Positions 1 to 9,396 of a stretch of 64,000 nt of DNA are shown here, one piece after another. The translations under genes were made by a program, and so were the position numbers. Numbering within the stretch: position 1 is the first letter of the stretch; every line of letters starts with the position of its first letter. The DNA is taken from contig NZ_CP060495.1 of NCBI RefSeq assembly GCF_014334095.1, positions 1,139,001-1,203,000 of the forward strand. Direction: 5' to 3'. Origin of the DNA: Novosphingopyxis iocasae (GTDB taxonomy: Bacteria > Pseudomonadota > Alphaproteobacteria > Sphingomonadales > Sphingomonadaceae). The notes below the pieces were generated by a model. The model saw only the letters and a list, made by a program, of their open reading frames with translations. It made no database searches and was not told where the DNA came from.

Positions 1-1203
1 TTGGACGCGCAGTCCCTGACCCAGCCGGCTGCGAAGTTCGATCGTGCCGCCCATCTGTTCGATTCCATGGCGCACAATATCCATGCCGACGCCGCGGCCG
101 GACAAATCCGTCACCTTGTTCGCGGTCGACAGGCCGGGCGCGAAGATCAGCTCCAGCTTCTGGCGCTGGCTCATCGTCGCCACGTCTTCGGCGGTGGTGA
201 CACCGCTGGCGATGGCCTTTGCGGCCAGTTTGGCGGTATCAATGCCGCGCCCGTCATCGATCACTTCGATGACGATCTGATTGCCGGCTTGTTGAGCTGA
301 CAAAGCGATCGTCGCGCGCGGCGTCTTGCCAGCCGCGGCGCGTTCCGCCTTGTTCTCGATCCCGTGATCCACCGCGTTGCGCAGGATGTGGGTGAGCGGA
401 TCACGGACGAGCTCGATCATCTCGCGGTCGATCTCCACATCGCCGCCTTCCAACTCCAGCACGATGTCCTTATCCAGATCCTGCCCCAGATCGCGCACCA
501 GGCGCGGGAAGCTGGCGAACAGGCGCTCCATCGGCTGCAGGCGAACGAGCCCGATCGAATCGCGCATTTCCGCAATGCTGGAAGAAAGGCGTGAGAACAG
601 CTGGTCGAGCTCCAGACCGGCATCTGTTTCGCGCAGGCGGCGGGCCATTTCGTTTCGGGCGAGCACCATGTCGGACACGCCGCTCATCAGATGATCGAGC
701 AAATCCAGCGACAGGCGAACCGAACGGTTCCGCCCTGCCCCGCCCCGCGCCTCGCTGCGCCGCTCGCGCGGTTCGCTGGCCACATTGCTGGGCTGGGATT
801 TCGGCACCACACCGCTTTCGGGGTCCACCGTGCCGTCGCAAATCATTTTAAGCGCGGTTATCAGCTCGGCATCGTCATCGATCACTGCCTCGTCAGTATC
901 CAGCGCATCGGTAACCGCTGCGATACGATCGACAATGGCGAGCACCGCGGTAACGAACGCGCTGGTCGGCTCCAGCTTCCCTTGCCGAACGGCATCGAGC
1001 GCATCCTCCGCCGCATGGCTGAGGCGCGTGAGCCGCGGCAGGTCCAGAAAACCGCAGCTACCCTTAACCGTGTGCACGAAGCGGAAAATACCGTCGAGCG
1101 TCTCGCGATCACCCGGGTGTCTTTCCCAGGCAATCAGCTCGCCTTCGATGGCCTGCAGCGTCTCGCGCGTTTCGGCGATAAAGTCGTCGAGAAGTTCTTT
1201 CAT
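1..1203 (-). CDS. cheA: Chemotaxis histidine kinase CheA, 3' part cut by window edge
   Basis: CheA autophosphorylates on a histidine and passes the phosphate to CheY/CheB-type receivers, coupled to chemoreceptors through CheW. The visible 401 codons have no stop. They begin with an HPt domain whose phospho-site lies in HTVKGSCGFL (His44). A linker rich in Arg/Gly/Ser follows, then the dimerisation helices and the HATPase domain with N box (HILRNAVDHGIE), G1 (DDGRGID) and G2 (GRGVGMDIV). The reading stops at the window edge before the CheW-like domain. Only about 60 residues separate HPt and dimerisation domain, so the usual P2 receiver-docking domain appears to be absent. The start is the ATG at 1203. 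The gene lies just downstream of chpT on the same strand, which is consistent with a signalling operon. Confidence 0.93.
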   Translation of the reverse strand, partial: MKELLDDFIAETRETLQAIEGELIAWERHPGDRETLDGIFRFVHTVKGSCGFLDLPRLTRLSHAAEDALDAVRQGKLEPTSAFVTAVLAIVDRIAAVTDALDTDEAVIDDDAELITALKMICDGTVDPESGVVPKSQPSNVASEPRERRSEARGGAGRNRSVRLSLDLLDHLMSGVSDMVLARNEMARRLRETDAGLELDQLFSRLSSSIAEMRDSIGLVRLQPMERLFASFPRLVRDLGQDLDKDIVLELEGGDVEIDREMIELVRDPLTHILRNAVDHGIENKAERAAAGKTPRATIALSAQQAGNQIVIEVIDDGRGIDTAKLAAKAIASGVTTAEDVATMSQRQKLELIFAPGLSTANKVTDLSGRGVGMDIVRHGIEQMGGTIELRSRLGQGLRVQ

Positions 1204-1304
1204 GGCTCCGCCGGATCGTTTCCCGACCGGCTTAGTCCGCCATGGTTAAGAAGCGCTTAGCTTTCCGATGCGGTTTTTTGCCGACCCTAAGCGGGACGAC
1301 AAAT

Positions 1305-2411
1305 TCAGGCAGATTTGATGAGCGCGCCCATCAGCAACGGTTCGTCGCGCCCGCCGGCCAGCTGCACCATGCCGCCGCCGCGCGTGGAAAGGCTGCGCAC
1401 CATGTGCGCCGCCGCCGTCCGCGAATCGATCTGCGCGGGATCGAGCTCCCCGGCCAACGCCTTCTTCACCTGCTCATCCAGCACCAGCTTGGGCCCTTCC
1501 GCACGGACCACCATTTCGGTCTCGCCGTCACGGCTTTCCGCGCCCACCGCCAGCGTTCCGCCGCGCACCAGCGCTTCACGCGCGATCAGGATCAGGTTCA
1601 GCAGAATTTTGACGGCCGCCTTCGGCAAGGGCGATGCGGGCACATCCCAAACCAGCTTGGTGCGCGCGTCCTCCACCAGCCCGGTCGCGACCGCCTTGGC
1701 ATCGGACGGATCAACGGTGGGGCCAAAACCGCCCGCCGCACCAAAGGCCAAGCGGAAGAATTTCAGCTTATTCGCCGCCGCAGCCGCGCTCTCGCCGAGC
1801 AAATCAATGCACCGTTCACGCATCGCCGGGTCCGTCTCATCAGCCAGCAACTCCAGGCCGTTGTTCATTGCGCCCACCGGGCTCAACAAATCGTGACAGA
1901 GGCGTGAACAAAGCAATGCGGCGAGGTCGACATCGGTGTCTGACATGGAGAAGTTCCCGGAAACTAACTGGTCCCGCACATGGCCACTCCCCGTGCGCGA
2001 AGCAAGGCCGCGCTTACCGATGGAAAGCTCCTGCTCCCGAAATTCATCGCCTTCGCTCCCCGGCGCCCGGAACAAGGCCATCTGCCCCTGTGCGACGATC
2101 AGCCACAGCCTGCCGTCCGGCGGTGCCAATTCCTTGTCCGTGGCAGAAGGTTCGGGGAGACCGTCGGGGTGCGAATGATAATATCCCAGCACCGCGGGGC
2201 CGCCCTCACGCGCAGCCCGCTCAGCCGCGATCAAGACGGAGGGGTCGATCTCGAAATGGCGCGCCGGATCGGGCGCGAAATTGGCAGCGGGCCGCGCTTC
2301 CTCTATCCAACTATCCGTACCCAGCAGCAGTCCGCAGCATTCATCCGGATGCGCCGCGCGCACATGAGCCAGGATCGCGTAAGCCGCATCGCTTGCCAAT
2401 CGCACCGTCAT
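1305..2411 (-). CDS. chpT: M67 (JAMM) metallopeptidase fused in frame to ChpT-like histidine phosphotransferase
   Basis: The 368-residue frame carries two unrelated domains. Residues 1-130 form an M67/Mov34-type isopeptidase: Glu24 in DECCGLL, then HSHPDGLPEPSATD with His79, His81, Ser89 and Asp92, the complete zinc-binding JAMM motif. Residues 156-368 match ChpT: the phospho-acceptor region reads LLCSRLCHDLLSPVGA and is followed by a degenerate ATPase-like fold. ChpT shuttles phosphate from CckA to CtrA and CpdR in alphaproteobacterial cell-cycle control. Residues 131-155 look like a translated spacer, and Met156 (codon ending at 1946) is a natural ChpT start. The gene may therefore be expressed as a fusion, as two products, or have lost an original stop codon. 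The ChpT call is strong; the fusion itself is only an observation of an uninterrupted frame. Confidence 0.85.
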   Translation of the reverse strand: MTVRLASDAAYAILAHVRAAHPDECCGLLLGTDSWIEEARPAANFAPDPARHFEIDPSVLIAAERAAREGGPAVLGYYHSHPDGLPEPSATDKELAPPDGRLWLIVAQGQMALFRAPGSEGDEFREQELSIGKRGLASRTGSGHVRDQLVSGNFSMSDTDVDLAALLCSRLCHDLLSPVGAMNNGLELLADETDPAMRERCIDLLGESAAAAANKLKFFRLAFGAAGGFGPTVDPSDAKAVATGLVEDARTKLVWDVPASPLPKAAVKILLNLILIAREALVRGGTLAVGAESRDGETEMVVRAEGPKLVLDEQVKKALAGELDPAQIDSRTAAAHMVRSLSTRGGGMVQLAGGRDEPLLMGALIKSA

Positions 2412-2429
2412 CGCGCACCCCCCTGCACC

Positions 2430-3368
2430 ATGTCCGCGGGAAAAAACAGCATTGAAGGGATAGTCCCCGCAGGTCGGCTGGATGCCGCGATCGCCGAGGC
2501 TACGCCCGATCTCTCACGAGAGCGGGTGAAGGCACTGATCGCCGAGGGACGCCTCACCATCGACGGCGTAGAAGTGACGAGCGGATCGAGCCGCAAACAT
2601 GAAGGACGCGTCTTTACGCTGCAGCTGCCACCGCCCGTCGACGTCGATCTGAAGCCGGAGGCCATCCCGCTGGATGTGGTGTTCGAGGACGATCATCTGA
2701 TCGTAATCGACAAACCCGCAGGGCTGGTGGTCCACCCCGCCCCCGGCCACCCCGGCGGCACCCTGGTGAACGCGCTGCTGCACCACTGCGCCAGCTCCCT
2801 CTCGGGCATTGGCGGAGAGCGCCGCCCCGGCGTCGTCCACCGGATCGACAAGGACACATCCGGCCTGATGGTCGCGGCAAAATCGGACCTGGCGCATCGC
2901 GGCCTCGCGGCCCTGTTCAAGGCCCATGATATTGACCGGCACTATCTTGCGATCATGGACGGCGTTCCCATGCCGCTTTCCGGGCGGATCGAAGGCGCGG
3001 TGGGCCGGGCGAGCGGCGATCGCAAGAAAATGGCGGTGGTGTCGCCCGGTCAGGGCAAGCACGCCGTCACCCATTATGCCGTGCGCGAGGTGCTGGACCA
3101 GGCGGCGTTGGTCGATTGCACGTTGGAGACGGGCCGCACCCATCAGGTGCGCGTGCATATGGCGCATATCGGGCACCCGCTAATCGGTGATCCGCTTTAC
3201 GGGCGGCGGCAAAAGAAAAGCGTGGCGGCCGTCAGGAAAGCCTTTTCCCGGCAGGCCTTGCACGCCGCAGTGCTGGGCTTTACGCATCCCATAACCGCGG
3301 AAAAACTGCGGTTCGAAAGCCCGATTCCCGCAGATATGCAGGAACTGTTCAGGGCTCTTCGCGTATAA
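2430..3368 (+). CDS. RluA/RluD-family 23S rRNA pseudouridine synthase
   Basis: This 312-residue enzyme isomerises specific uridines in ribosomal RNA. An S4-like RNA-binding domain occupies about residues 10-65 and the catalytic domain about 80-300. The family signature HRIDKDTSGL is present, with Asp140 as the catalytic aspartate. The later motifs GRTHQVRVHMAHIGHPLIGDPLYG are also intact. I chose the ATG at 2430 because the family N-terminus begins there; the frame stays open upstream but that stretch is antisense to the M67 gene. The start is divergent from the M67-chpT gene, with only 18 bases between start codons. Length and S4 domain favour RluD (positions 1911/1915/1917) over RluA, but the target sites cannot be settled from sequence alone. 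Confidence 0.92.
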   Translation: MSAGKNSIEGIVPAGRLDAAIAEATPDLSRERVKALIAEGRLTIDGVEVTSGSSRKHEGRVFTLQLPPPVDVDLKPEAIPLDVVFEDDHLIVIDKPAGLVVHPAPGHPGGTLVNALLHHCASSLSGIGGERRPGVVHRIDKDTSGLMVAAKSDLAHRGLAALFKAHDIDRHYLAIMDGVPMPLSGRIEGAVGRASGDRKKMAVVSPGQGKHAVTHYAVREVLDQAALVDCTLETGRTHQVRVHMAHIGHPLIGDPLYGRRQKKSVAAVRKAFSRQALHAAVLGFTHPITAEKLRFESPIPADMQELFRALRV

Positions 3369-3442
3369 GAGTATCGAAGTGAAACCGTCTGTTCCGCGGT
3401 GCTTGATGAGGCCGCCGGAAAGACACCGAAGGATACGTTACC

Positions 3443-4357
3443 ATGGCCACTACAACGAACAAAAAGGCGGTCGTTCCTGCCCTTGGGGGGGAAAACAGCC
3501 TGAATCGCTATCTCAGCGAGATACGCAAATTTCCGATTCTGAAGCCCGAGCAGGAATATATGCTCGCCAAGCGCTATGCCGAACATCAGGACAGTGATGC
3601 GGCCGCGCAGCTCGTCACCTCGCATCTGCGGCTCGTCGCCAAAATCGCGATGGGGTACCGCGGCTACGGCCTGCCGGTCAGCGAGCTGATCAGCGAAGGC
3701 AATATCGGCCTGATGCAGGGCGTGAAGAAATTCGATGCCGAGCGCGGTTTCCGCCTCGCCACCTATGCGATGTGGTGGATCCGCGCCTCGATCCAGGAAT
3801 ATATCCTGCGGTCCTGGAGCCTCGTGAAGATCGGCACCACAGCCGCTCAGAAAAAGCTCTTCTTCAACCTGCGCCGCATGAAGAACCAGTTGCAGGCGTT
3901 CGAGGACGGCGATCTGCGCCCTGAGGATGTCAACAAGATCGCGACCGATCTCGGCGTGACCGAGGACGAGGTTCACTCGATGAACCGCCGCATGGCGATG
4001 GGCGGCGATGCCTCGCTCAACACGCCGATGCGCGGGGACGAGGAAGGCTCGGGCCAGTGGCAGGATTGGCTGACCGACGAGACGCCGCTGCAGGACAAGG
4101 TCGTCGCCGACGCACAGGAAGCCGATGTACGCCACGACATGCTGCTCGAAGCGATGGAAGGCCTGAACGACCGCGAAAAGCACATCCTGACCGAGCGTCG
4201 CCTGACGGAAAACCCGCAGACGCTCGAGCAGCTGAGCCAGGTTTACAATGTCAGCCGCGAACGCGTTCGCCAGATCGAGGTTCGCGCATTTGAAAAGGTG
4301 CAGAAGGCAATGCTGCGGATCGCTGGCGAGAAGCGCCTGCTCCCCGCCGCCGCCTGA
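3443..4357 (+). CDS. rpoH: RNA polymerase heat-shock sigma factor RpoH (sigma-32)
   Basis: This sigma-70-family factor directs RNA polymerase to heat-shock promoters. The 304 residues show region 2 (LVTSHLRLVAKIA, then GNIGLMQGVKKFD and the WWIRASIQEYILRSW helix for -10 recognition), the RpoH box QKKLFFNLR at 136-144 that separates sigma-32 from the housekeeping sigma, and a region 4 helix-turn-helix near the C-terminus (VSRERVRQIEVRAFEKV). The ATG at 3443 is preceded by GAAGGA. Alphaproteobacteria often carry more than one rpoH; this is the only copy visible here. The gene ends in a strong intrinsic terminator and faces the amidohydrolase gene. Confidence 0.97.
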   Translation: MATTTNKKAVVPALGGENSLNRYLSEIRKFPILKPEQEYMLAKRYAEHQDSDAAAQLVTSHLRLVAKIAMGYRGYGLPVSELISEGNIGLMQGVKKFDAERGFRLATYAMWWIRASIQEYILRSWSLVKIGTTAAQKKLFFNLRRMKNQLQAFEDGDLRPEDVNKIATDLGVTEDEVHSMNRRMAMGGDASLNTPMRGDEEGSGQWQDWLTDETPLQDKVVADAQEADVRHDMLLEAMEGLNDREKHILTERRLTENPQTLEQLSQVYNVSRERVRQIEVRAFEKVQKAMLRIAGEKRLLPAAA

Positions 4358-4377
4358 TAAACTTTGATTGGCTAAAC

Positions 4378-4418
4378 GAACCGCCGCGGCCCCACTGGGC
4401 CTGCGGCGGTTCTTTTTT
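4378..4418 (+). terminator. Intrinsic terminator of rpoH
   Basis: A ten-base GC-rich stem (GAACCGCCGC paired with GCGGCGGTTC) is followed by a run of six T on the plus strand, 20 bases after the rpoH stop. The opposite strand has no T run, so it serves rpoH only. Confidence 0.9.
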
Positions 4419-4421
4419 ATT

Positions 4422-5750
4422 CTATCCGGCAGGTGCCAGTTCCAGCACTGCCACCACCATTGCCTCGGTGCCCAGCGTCACCGATGGGCGCGGTGCGATC
4501 TGGAACAGCGGGGAATGGTGCGACGGCACCGGCGCACCGCCATTCTTCGCCGCTTCGAACACCTCAGGCGGCGTGCCTCCCACCGCGAAATAATATCCCG
4601 GCACGCCGGTATCGCGGCCCACGAAATAAGCAAAATCCTCCGCGCCCATGGTGGTCTGCTGGAACGGCATGAAGCCTTCGGTGCCGAAATTCTCCACCAT
4701 CACCGCATTCAGGCGTTTCGCCAGTTCCGGATCGTTATGCGTCACCGGCGTGCCCTCGATTCGCGTCACCACCGGCAGCTTGTCTTCCGGCAGTCCGTGC
4801 GCGCGGCCCACATTCACCGCCACCCGCTCGATCGCATCGAGCAGCTGCGCCCGCGTTTCCTCGTCGTTCGAGCGCACCGTCAGCTGCAGGTCCGCCCGGT
4901 CCGAGATGATGTTGTGCTTGGAACCCGCGTGGAAGGAGCCGACCGTTATGACGCCGGGCGAGAGCGGCATGATCTCCCGGCTGACGATCGACTGCAGCGC
5001 GGTGACGATCTGGGAAGCGATATACACCGGATCGCGCCCCATATGCGGAGCGGCGCCATGCGCGCCGATGCCCGGCACCATGATGTCGACCGAATCGGAA
5101 CTGGAATATTGGATGCCTTCGGATGCGGAGAGCACGCCCGTCGGCAGCAGCGAGGTGACGTGGAAGGCCAGCGCGTAATCCGGCTTGCCGAACTTTTCGT
5201 ACAGCCCGTCTTCCATCATCGCTTCCGCCCCGCCGACGACCTCTTCGGCAGGCTGAACGACGAACATCGCCGTGCCCTTCCATTGGTCCTTCATCGCCGC
5301 GAGCCGCCGGGCGGTGCCGACCATCGACGTAATGTGCACATCATGCCCGCAAGCGTGCATCACCGGATATTCCTTGCCGTCCCGTCCGGTCTGCGTCGCG
5401 TCGGACGCGTAAGGCAGCCCGGTCTTTTCCTCGACCGGCAGTCCGTCCATGTCCGCGCGAAGCAGGATGAGCGGACCTTCGCCATTCTTCATGATGCCGA
5501 CCACGCCCGTACGGCCCACGCCCTCGGTAACCTCCGCGCCCGCCGCGCGCAATTCCGCGGCCATGCGCTTGGCCGTGTCCGTCTCCAAGAAAGACAGCTC
5601 CGGATTTTCATGAAAGTGCACGAACAACTCTTCCAGATGCGCGTCATAATCCGCCGCAACCGCCTTCGATACGGCAGCATCCTGCGCCGCTGCCGGCATG
5701 GTGATCATCGCGGCGCCCGCCAGCGCCAAAGCCTTGATGGTGTTTCGCAT
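4422..5750 (-). CDS. Secreted M20-family amidohydrolase (hippurate/amino-acid amide hydrolase type)
   Basis: This 442-residue enzyme of the M20D family probably cleaves N-acyl amino acids or peptides. A classical signal peptide ends at PAAAQ (about residue 23), so it is exported. Metal-binding motifs are visible: HACGHDVH, QPAEEVVGGA with the catalytic Glu pair, and a late His in SHHSPLF. The dimerisation (lid) domain lies between about 210 and 330. The start is placed at 5750 because AGGAGG precedes it at good spacing and the signal peptide begins there; the frame is open 31 codons further upstream without support. It is divergent from mtgA. The substrate cannot be named. Confidence 0.9.
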   Translation of the reverse strand: MRNTIKALALAGAAMITMPAAAQDAAVSKAVAADYDAHLEELFVHFHENPELSFLETDTAKRMAAELRAAGAEVTEGVGRTGVVGIMKNGEGPLILLRADMDGLPVEEKTGLPYASDATQTGRDGKEYPVMHACGHDVHITSMVGTARRLAAMKDQWKGTAMFVVQPAEEVVGGAEAMMEDGLYEKFGKPDYALAFHVTSLLPTGVLSASEGIQYSSSDSVDIMVPGIGAHGAAPHMGRDPVYIASQIVTALQSIVSREIMPLSPGVITVGSFHAGSKHNIISDRADLQLTVRSNDEETRAQLLDAIERVAVNVGRAHGLPEDKLPVVTRIEGTPVTHNDPELAKRLNAVMVENFGTEGFMPFQQTTMGAEDFAYFVGRDTGVPGYYFAVGGTPPEVFEAAKNGGAPVPSHHSPLFQIAPRPSVTLGTEAMVVAVLELAPAG

Positions 5751-5870
5751 GGCCCAAATTCCTCCTGTTACCCTGACCTCAAGAGCCAGCATCGCAGCCG
5801 CGCCTGCAAAGGCAAGCCCTTCCGCCAGCGCAATTGAGCGCATCGGGCGTAGCCGCTATCCCCAAACGCT

Positions 5871-6539
5871 ATGGCCATCTTCATCAAGCTCATCGCCTGG
5901 ATCGCCGGGCTGTTCATCGCCATCAGCCTGCTGCTGGTCGTCCTATACAAGTTCGTGCCGGTGCCGGTAACGGCCACGATGCTGATGGACCCGAACGGCA
6001 TTACGAAGGATTGGGAGCCACTATCGAACATCTCGCCCAATCTGGTCCGCGCGGCGATCGGCGCGGAGGACGGCAAGTTCTGCAGCCATGACGGCTTCGA
6101 TACCGAAGCGATCGAACAGGCCATGCGCCGCAACGCCCAGGGCGGGCGCATCCGCGGCGGCTCGACGATCAGCCAGCAGACCGCGAAGAACGTATTCCTG
6201 TGGCAGGGCGGCGGCTATTTCCGCAAAGGGCTGGAGGCCTGGTTCACCTTTTTGATCGAGCAGATCTGGGGCAAGCGGCGGATCATGGAGGTTTACCTCA
6301 ATGTCGCGGAAACCGGCATCGGCACTTATGGCGCCGAGGCCGGCGCGGAGCGCTATTTCGACAAGCCCGCCAGTGAGCTGACGCCCAGCGAAGCAGCCCG
6401 CATGGCCGCGGCCCTCCCCTTACCCAAACGCCGCGCCGTCCTCAGCCCCAGCGGCTTCGTGCGCCGTTACGGCAACAGCATTGCCAAGCGCATCGGCGTG
6501 GTGAAGCGGGATGGGTTGGACAGCTGCATTTACGAATAA
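5871..6539 (+). CDS. mtgA: Monofunctional biosynthetic peptidoglycan transglycosylase MtgA
   Basis: MtgA polymerises lipid II into glycan strands at the periplasmic face of the inner membrane. The 222 residues begin with one transmembrane anchor (about 5-26), followed by a GT51 domain with the conserved motifs GAEDGKF (catalytic Glu), GGSTISQQTAKN, and RRIMEVYLNVAE. There is no transpeptidase domain, and the length fits the monofunctional family. It stands alone and is divergent from the M20 hydrolase, with about 120 bases between them that must hold both promoters. Confidence 0.95.
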   Translation: MAIFIKLIAWIAGLFIAISLLLVVLYKFVPVPVTATMLMDPNGITKDWEPLSNISPNLVRAAIGAEDGKFCSHDGFDTEAIEQAMRRNAQGGRIRGGSTISQQTAKNVFLWQGGGYFRKGLEAWFTFLIEQIWGKRRIMEVYLNVAETGIGTYGAEAGAERYFDKPASELTPSEAARMAAALPLPKRRAVLSPSGFVRRYGNSIAKRIGVVKRDGLDSCIYE

Positions 6540-6726
6540 GACCGGGTCGGCCAGCGGAACCCAATAGGGCCAGTGCGCCCGCGCTGTCGAACCTTCAACT
6601 CCGCTGCAGCGCTGCAGCTTCAAGCAAGTTTGAGCCGGTGAAGCCTACCCCGGATCAACCATACCTTGCCCCCTGCCCCGCTTCAGAAAATACTTTGCGT
6701 CATCGCTCCGACCGATGCCGCAAAGA

Positions 6727-6760
6727 AAAGGGCGCAGGAGTTACCTCCCGCGCCCTTCTT
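6727..6760 (-). terminator. Intrinsic terminator of the TonB-dependent receptor gene
   Basis: Read on the minus strand, AAGGGCGC pairs with GCGCCCTT around a 14-base loop (which can itself pair GGGAG with CTCC) and is followed by a T-rich tract. It lies 23 bases past the receptor stop codon. Confidence 0.8.
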
Positions 6761-6782
6761 GTTTTCGTGCTGATCGAAGCGA

Positions 6783-9254
6783 TCAGAAGCCGACGATCAT
6801 CGACACACTGACGGAGCGCGGCGAACCGATGTTCGCGAAGGTCGAGGTGGTGTTCAGACCACCTGTGACCGAGCCGATGTAAACCTCATCAAACAGGTTG
6901 TTGAGGTTCGCCTGGAAGAAGGTGCCGGGCAGGCCCGCATCGGCCAGGCTGTAACGGAAGTCGAGATCGACAACCGTGAAACCGGGCAGTTCAACCGTGT
7001 TCGTATCGTCAAGATAGCGACGACCGGTCCGCTTGATCTGCGCACCGAGTTCAACCGGACCGAGGTCCAGCTGAGCGCGGCCACCGGCCAGATAGGACGG
7101 GTTCAGACGCTCGACCTTACCCTCGGTGTTGATGAAGGTGTTGGGGCCGGTCTGCACATTCGCACCGATGCTCGAGTCGATATAGGAACCGAACACGTAG
7201 AGCGACAGCGGTTTGATTGGACGAACTGCGATGCTTGCGTCCACACCCCACTTCTCGACCTTGCCGAGGTTGGTGGTCACCGTGCTGTCCGCTGCCACGT
7301 CATAGGCCGTGGACAGACGGTTCTGGTAGGTGGTGTACCAGGGGAACACGCCAGCCTGAATGATTGGCGTGGTGTAGCGCAGCGCAACGTCGAACGAATC
7401 CGAGGTTTCGGCTACCGGGCGATAACCGGGCGCACCAACCGGGAAGTAGATCGAACCGTAGAGATCATCCGTGCCAGGAACGGAGATGTTCTTGGCATAG
7501 TTGAAGGCCAGCGTTGCGGCCGAGGTCAGCTCATAGATGAAGCCGGCCTGCGGCAGGAACTTGTCATAGTCATAGTCCCGCGAGGTCGGTGCCAACGCGC
7601 CGGTAACACGGCCGGTCGTCGGATTCACCACATAGGGGTTTGCCGCTGCATAAGCTGCTTGGTTGGCCGCCCCGTCCACGCAATCGACGCTGCCGCCTGC
7701 ATTGGTGGTGAAGCAGAACTGGTTCAGCTCGCGCTTGAAGAACGGCAGGCGTCCGCCAAGCTGAACGGTCAGACGATCCTGCAGGAACTTGCCGACATAT
7801 TCGCCCGAGATCTGGTTCAGCGTAGCATAGGACTGACGGTTACGCTTCTGCGGCGCAAACCCAAGCGAATCGAACAGCGGATCGTTGATCGGGAAAACGT
7901 CATAGGGCTCACCATTGCGGTACAGCAGGCCGGACTTGCCGGTCTGACGATGGTTCGCATAGTCAAAGGTGTAGCTCAAACGAACGCGCTGCGTGTCGCT
8001 GAATTCATAAGCAAGGTTGCTGATCGCCACATAACGATAAGTACGCGTCTGGCTAGGCGAAAGAATGCGGACGGTGTCGAGCACGTCGCCGTCACCGTTC
8101 AGATCGACACCGCCAAAGTAGTAATTGCCGTTGATGCCGCCGGTCAGGCCGCGCGGGCTGAAACCTTCGATGCCCGAGCTGGTGCCGCCGCCATTCGCTT
8201 TGACATACTGGAACGCCGCATCCACGCTGAACGTCAGGCGATCGGTCGGGCGAAGCAGGGTGCTGAAGCGGACGTTGCCGGTGTTCGACGGGTTGTAGCG
8301 ACGCTCGAATTCACTGCCGCACGACCCGCGGCCATCGGCGACACCCGGGGTAGCCTTCTGAACCGTCGACGGCGCGCAGGGGTAGTTGATCTCGTAGAAG
8401 CGGTTGGCCGGCGTCAGCTCAACACTGTTGCGATAAGGCGAACCGTTGAAGTTGTTACGGTTCTGGTTGTAGTTGAACGCGATCGATGCATACTGATCGC
8501 CGCCAAGTTCCTGATAGAGACGGCCGTTATACTGCTGCTTGTCGACACCGCCATAGTTGGAGAAGGTCGACTTGTTGTCGGCCTTGGAAGCGGACAGCCA
8601 CAGCTTCGTGCCGCTGCCGGTGATGTCACCGGTATCGAACATGCCGAACACGCGGGTGTAGTAGCGGTCTTCGGAATTACCGCGGGCGATAATGTTACCG
8701 TAGGTTGCGCTGGCCATCGCACCCATCGTGTCGCTGGGCACGCGCGTGCGCAGGTTGATGGTGCCGCCGACTGCCGAAGCGGTCGGGCTGTCGATGTCGG
8801 TCGAACCCAGATTGACGTTCACCGAAGAGAGCGTTTCGAGATCGGGCTGCTGGTTGGTGTACAGCGCGTAGTTACCCGAATCGTTCAACGGAATACCATC
8901 GAGCGTCTGGGAGATACGGTCCGAGTTGAAGCCGCGGATCGTGAAGTTACCACCCAGCGAACCGAACGGGTCGTTGTTGGTGAAGCTGACGCCAGGGACC
9001 AGATTGATGACGTCGTTGATCGCCTGGCCGGGGCGCTGACGCTGGATCAGCTCTTCGGTAAGTTCGATCTTCGCTTTGGGCGTTTCGGGAAGGACGACGC
9101 CGGCAACGCCGTCATCGGCGCGCGAGCCGGTGACAACAATGTCTTCAGCGCTGAAGTCCGTCGAGCCGGCGGACTGGGCGTTCGCGGGCGCGGCCAGCGC
9201 GATCGCGACGGAGAAGCTTGCCACTCCGGCGGCAAGATAGGTTTTGCAGTTCAT
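6783..9254 (-). CDS. TonB-dependent outer-membrane receptor
   Basis: This 823-residue outer-membrane transporter takes up a large substrate with energy from TonB-ExbBD. A signal peptide ends at ANAQ (about residue 26). A TonB-box-like stretch (DIVVTGSR) follows, then the plug domain (RQRPGQAINDVINLVPGV, FTIRGFNSD, LDGIPLND, GGTINLRT), then a long beta-barrel ending in the aromatic residue F, as needed for BAM recognition. The frame is open 48 codons upstream, but the ATG at 9254 starts the signal peptide and is preceded by a GGGG-rich site. No transporter, regulator or sigma/anti-sigma pair sits beside it, so the substrate (siderophore, sugar or other) cannot be inferred. Confidence 0.93.
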   Translation of the reverse strand: MNCKTYLAAGVASFSVAIALAAPANAQSAGSTDFSAEDIVVTGSRADDGVAGVVLPETPKAKIELTEELIQRQRPGQAINDVINLVPGVSFTNNDPFGSLGGNFTIRGFNSDRISQTLDGIPLNDSGNYALYTNQQPDLETLSSVNVNLGSTDIDSPTASAVGGTINLRTRVPSDTMGAMASATYGNIIARGNSEDRYYTRVFGMFDTGDITGSGTKLWLSASKADNKSTFSNYGGVDKQQYNGRLYQELGGDQYASIAFNYNQNRNNFNGSPYRNSVELTPANRFYEINYPCAPSTVQKATPGVADGRGSCGSEFERRYNPSNTGNVRFSTLLRPTDRLTFSVDAAFQYVKANGGGTSSGIEGFSPRGLTGGINGNYYFGGVDLNGDGDVLDTVRILSPSQTRTYRYVAISNLAYEFSDTQRVRLSYTFDYANHRQTGKSGLLYRNGEPYDVFPINDPLFDSLGFAPQKRNRQSYATLNQISGEYVGKFLQDRLTVQLGGRLPFFKRELNQFCFTTNAGGSVDCVDGAANQAAYAAANPYVVNPTTGRVTGALAPTSRDYDYDKFLPQAGFIYELTSAATLAFNYAKNISVPGTDDLYGSIYFPVGAPGYRPVAETSDSFDVALRYTTPIIQAGVFPWYTTYQNRLSTAYDVAADSTVTTNLGKVEKWGVDASIAVRPIKPLSLYVFGSYIDSSIGANVQTGPNTFINTEGKVERLNPSYLAGGRAQLDLGPVELGAQIKRTGRRYLDDTNTVELPGFTVVDLDFRYSLADAGLPGTFFQANLNNLFDEVYIGSVTGGLNTTSTFANIGSPRSVSVSMIVGF

Positions 9255-9396
9255 GGGGTACCCCTTCGTTCGGTAGATAACCTCGCCGGTCGAGACCGTG
9301 ACCTGGCCTCGATCCTGCGCGTTGGCGCGGCCTTTGGGGGCAGAATTTGTCAGCTTTGTGAAAAGCGCAGATGACGTTTTGCGACGCACCAGATGC

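Noticed and set aside
7659-9374. Open frame of 571 codons on the plus strand, antisense to the TonB-dependent receptor
   Set aside because: It runs antisense to a clearly coding receptor, has no ribosome-binding site, no domain and an odd Ala/Arg/Val-rich composition; it is a mirror effect of GC-rich codon use.
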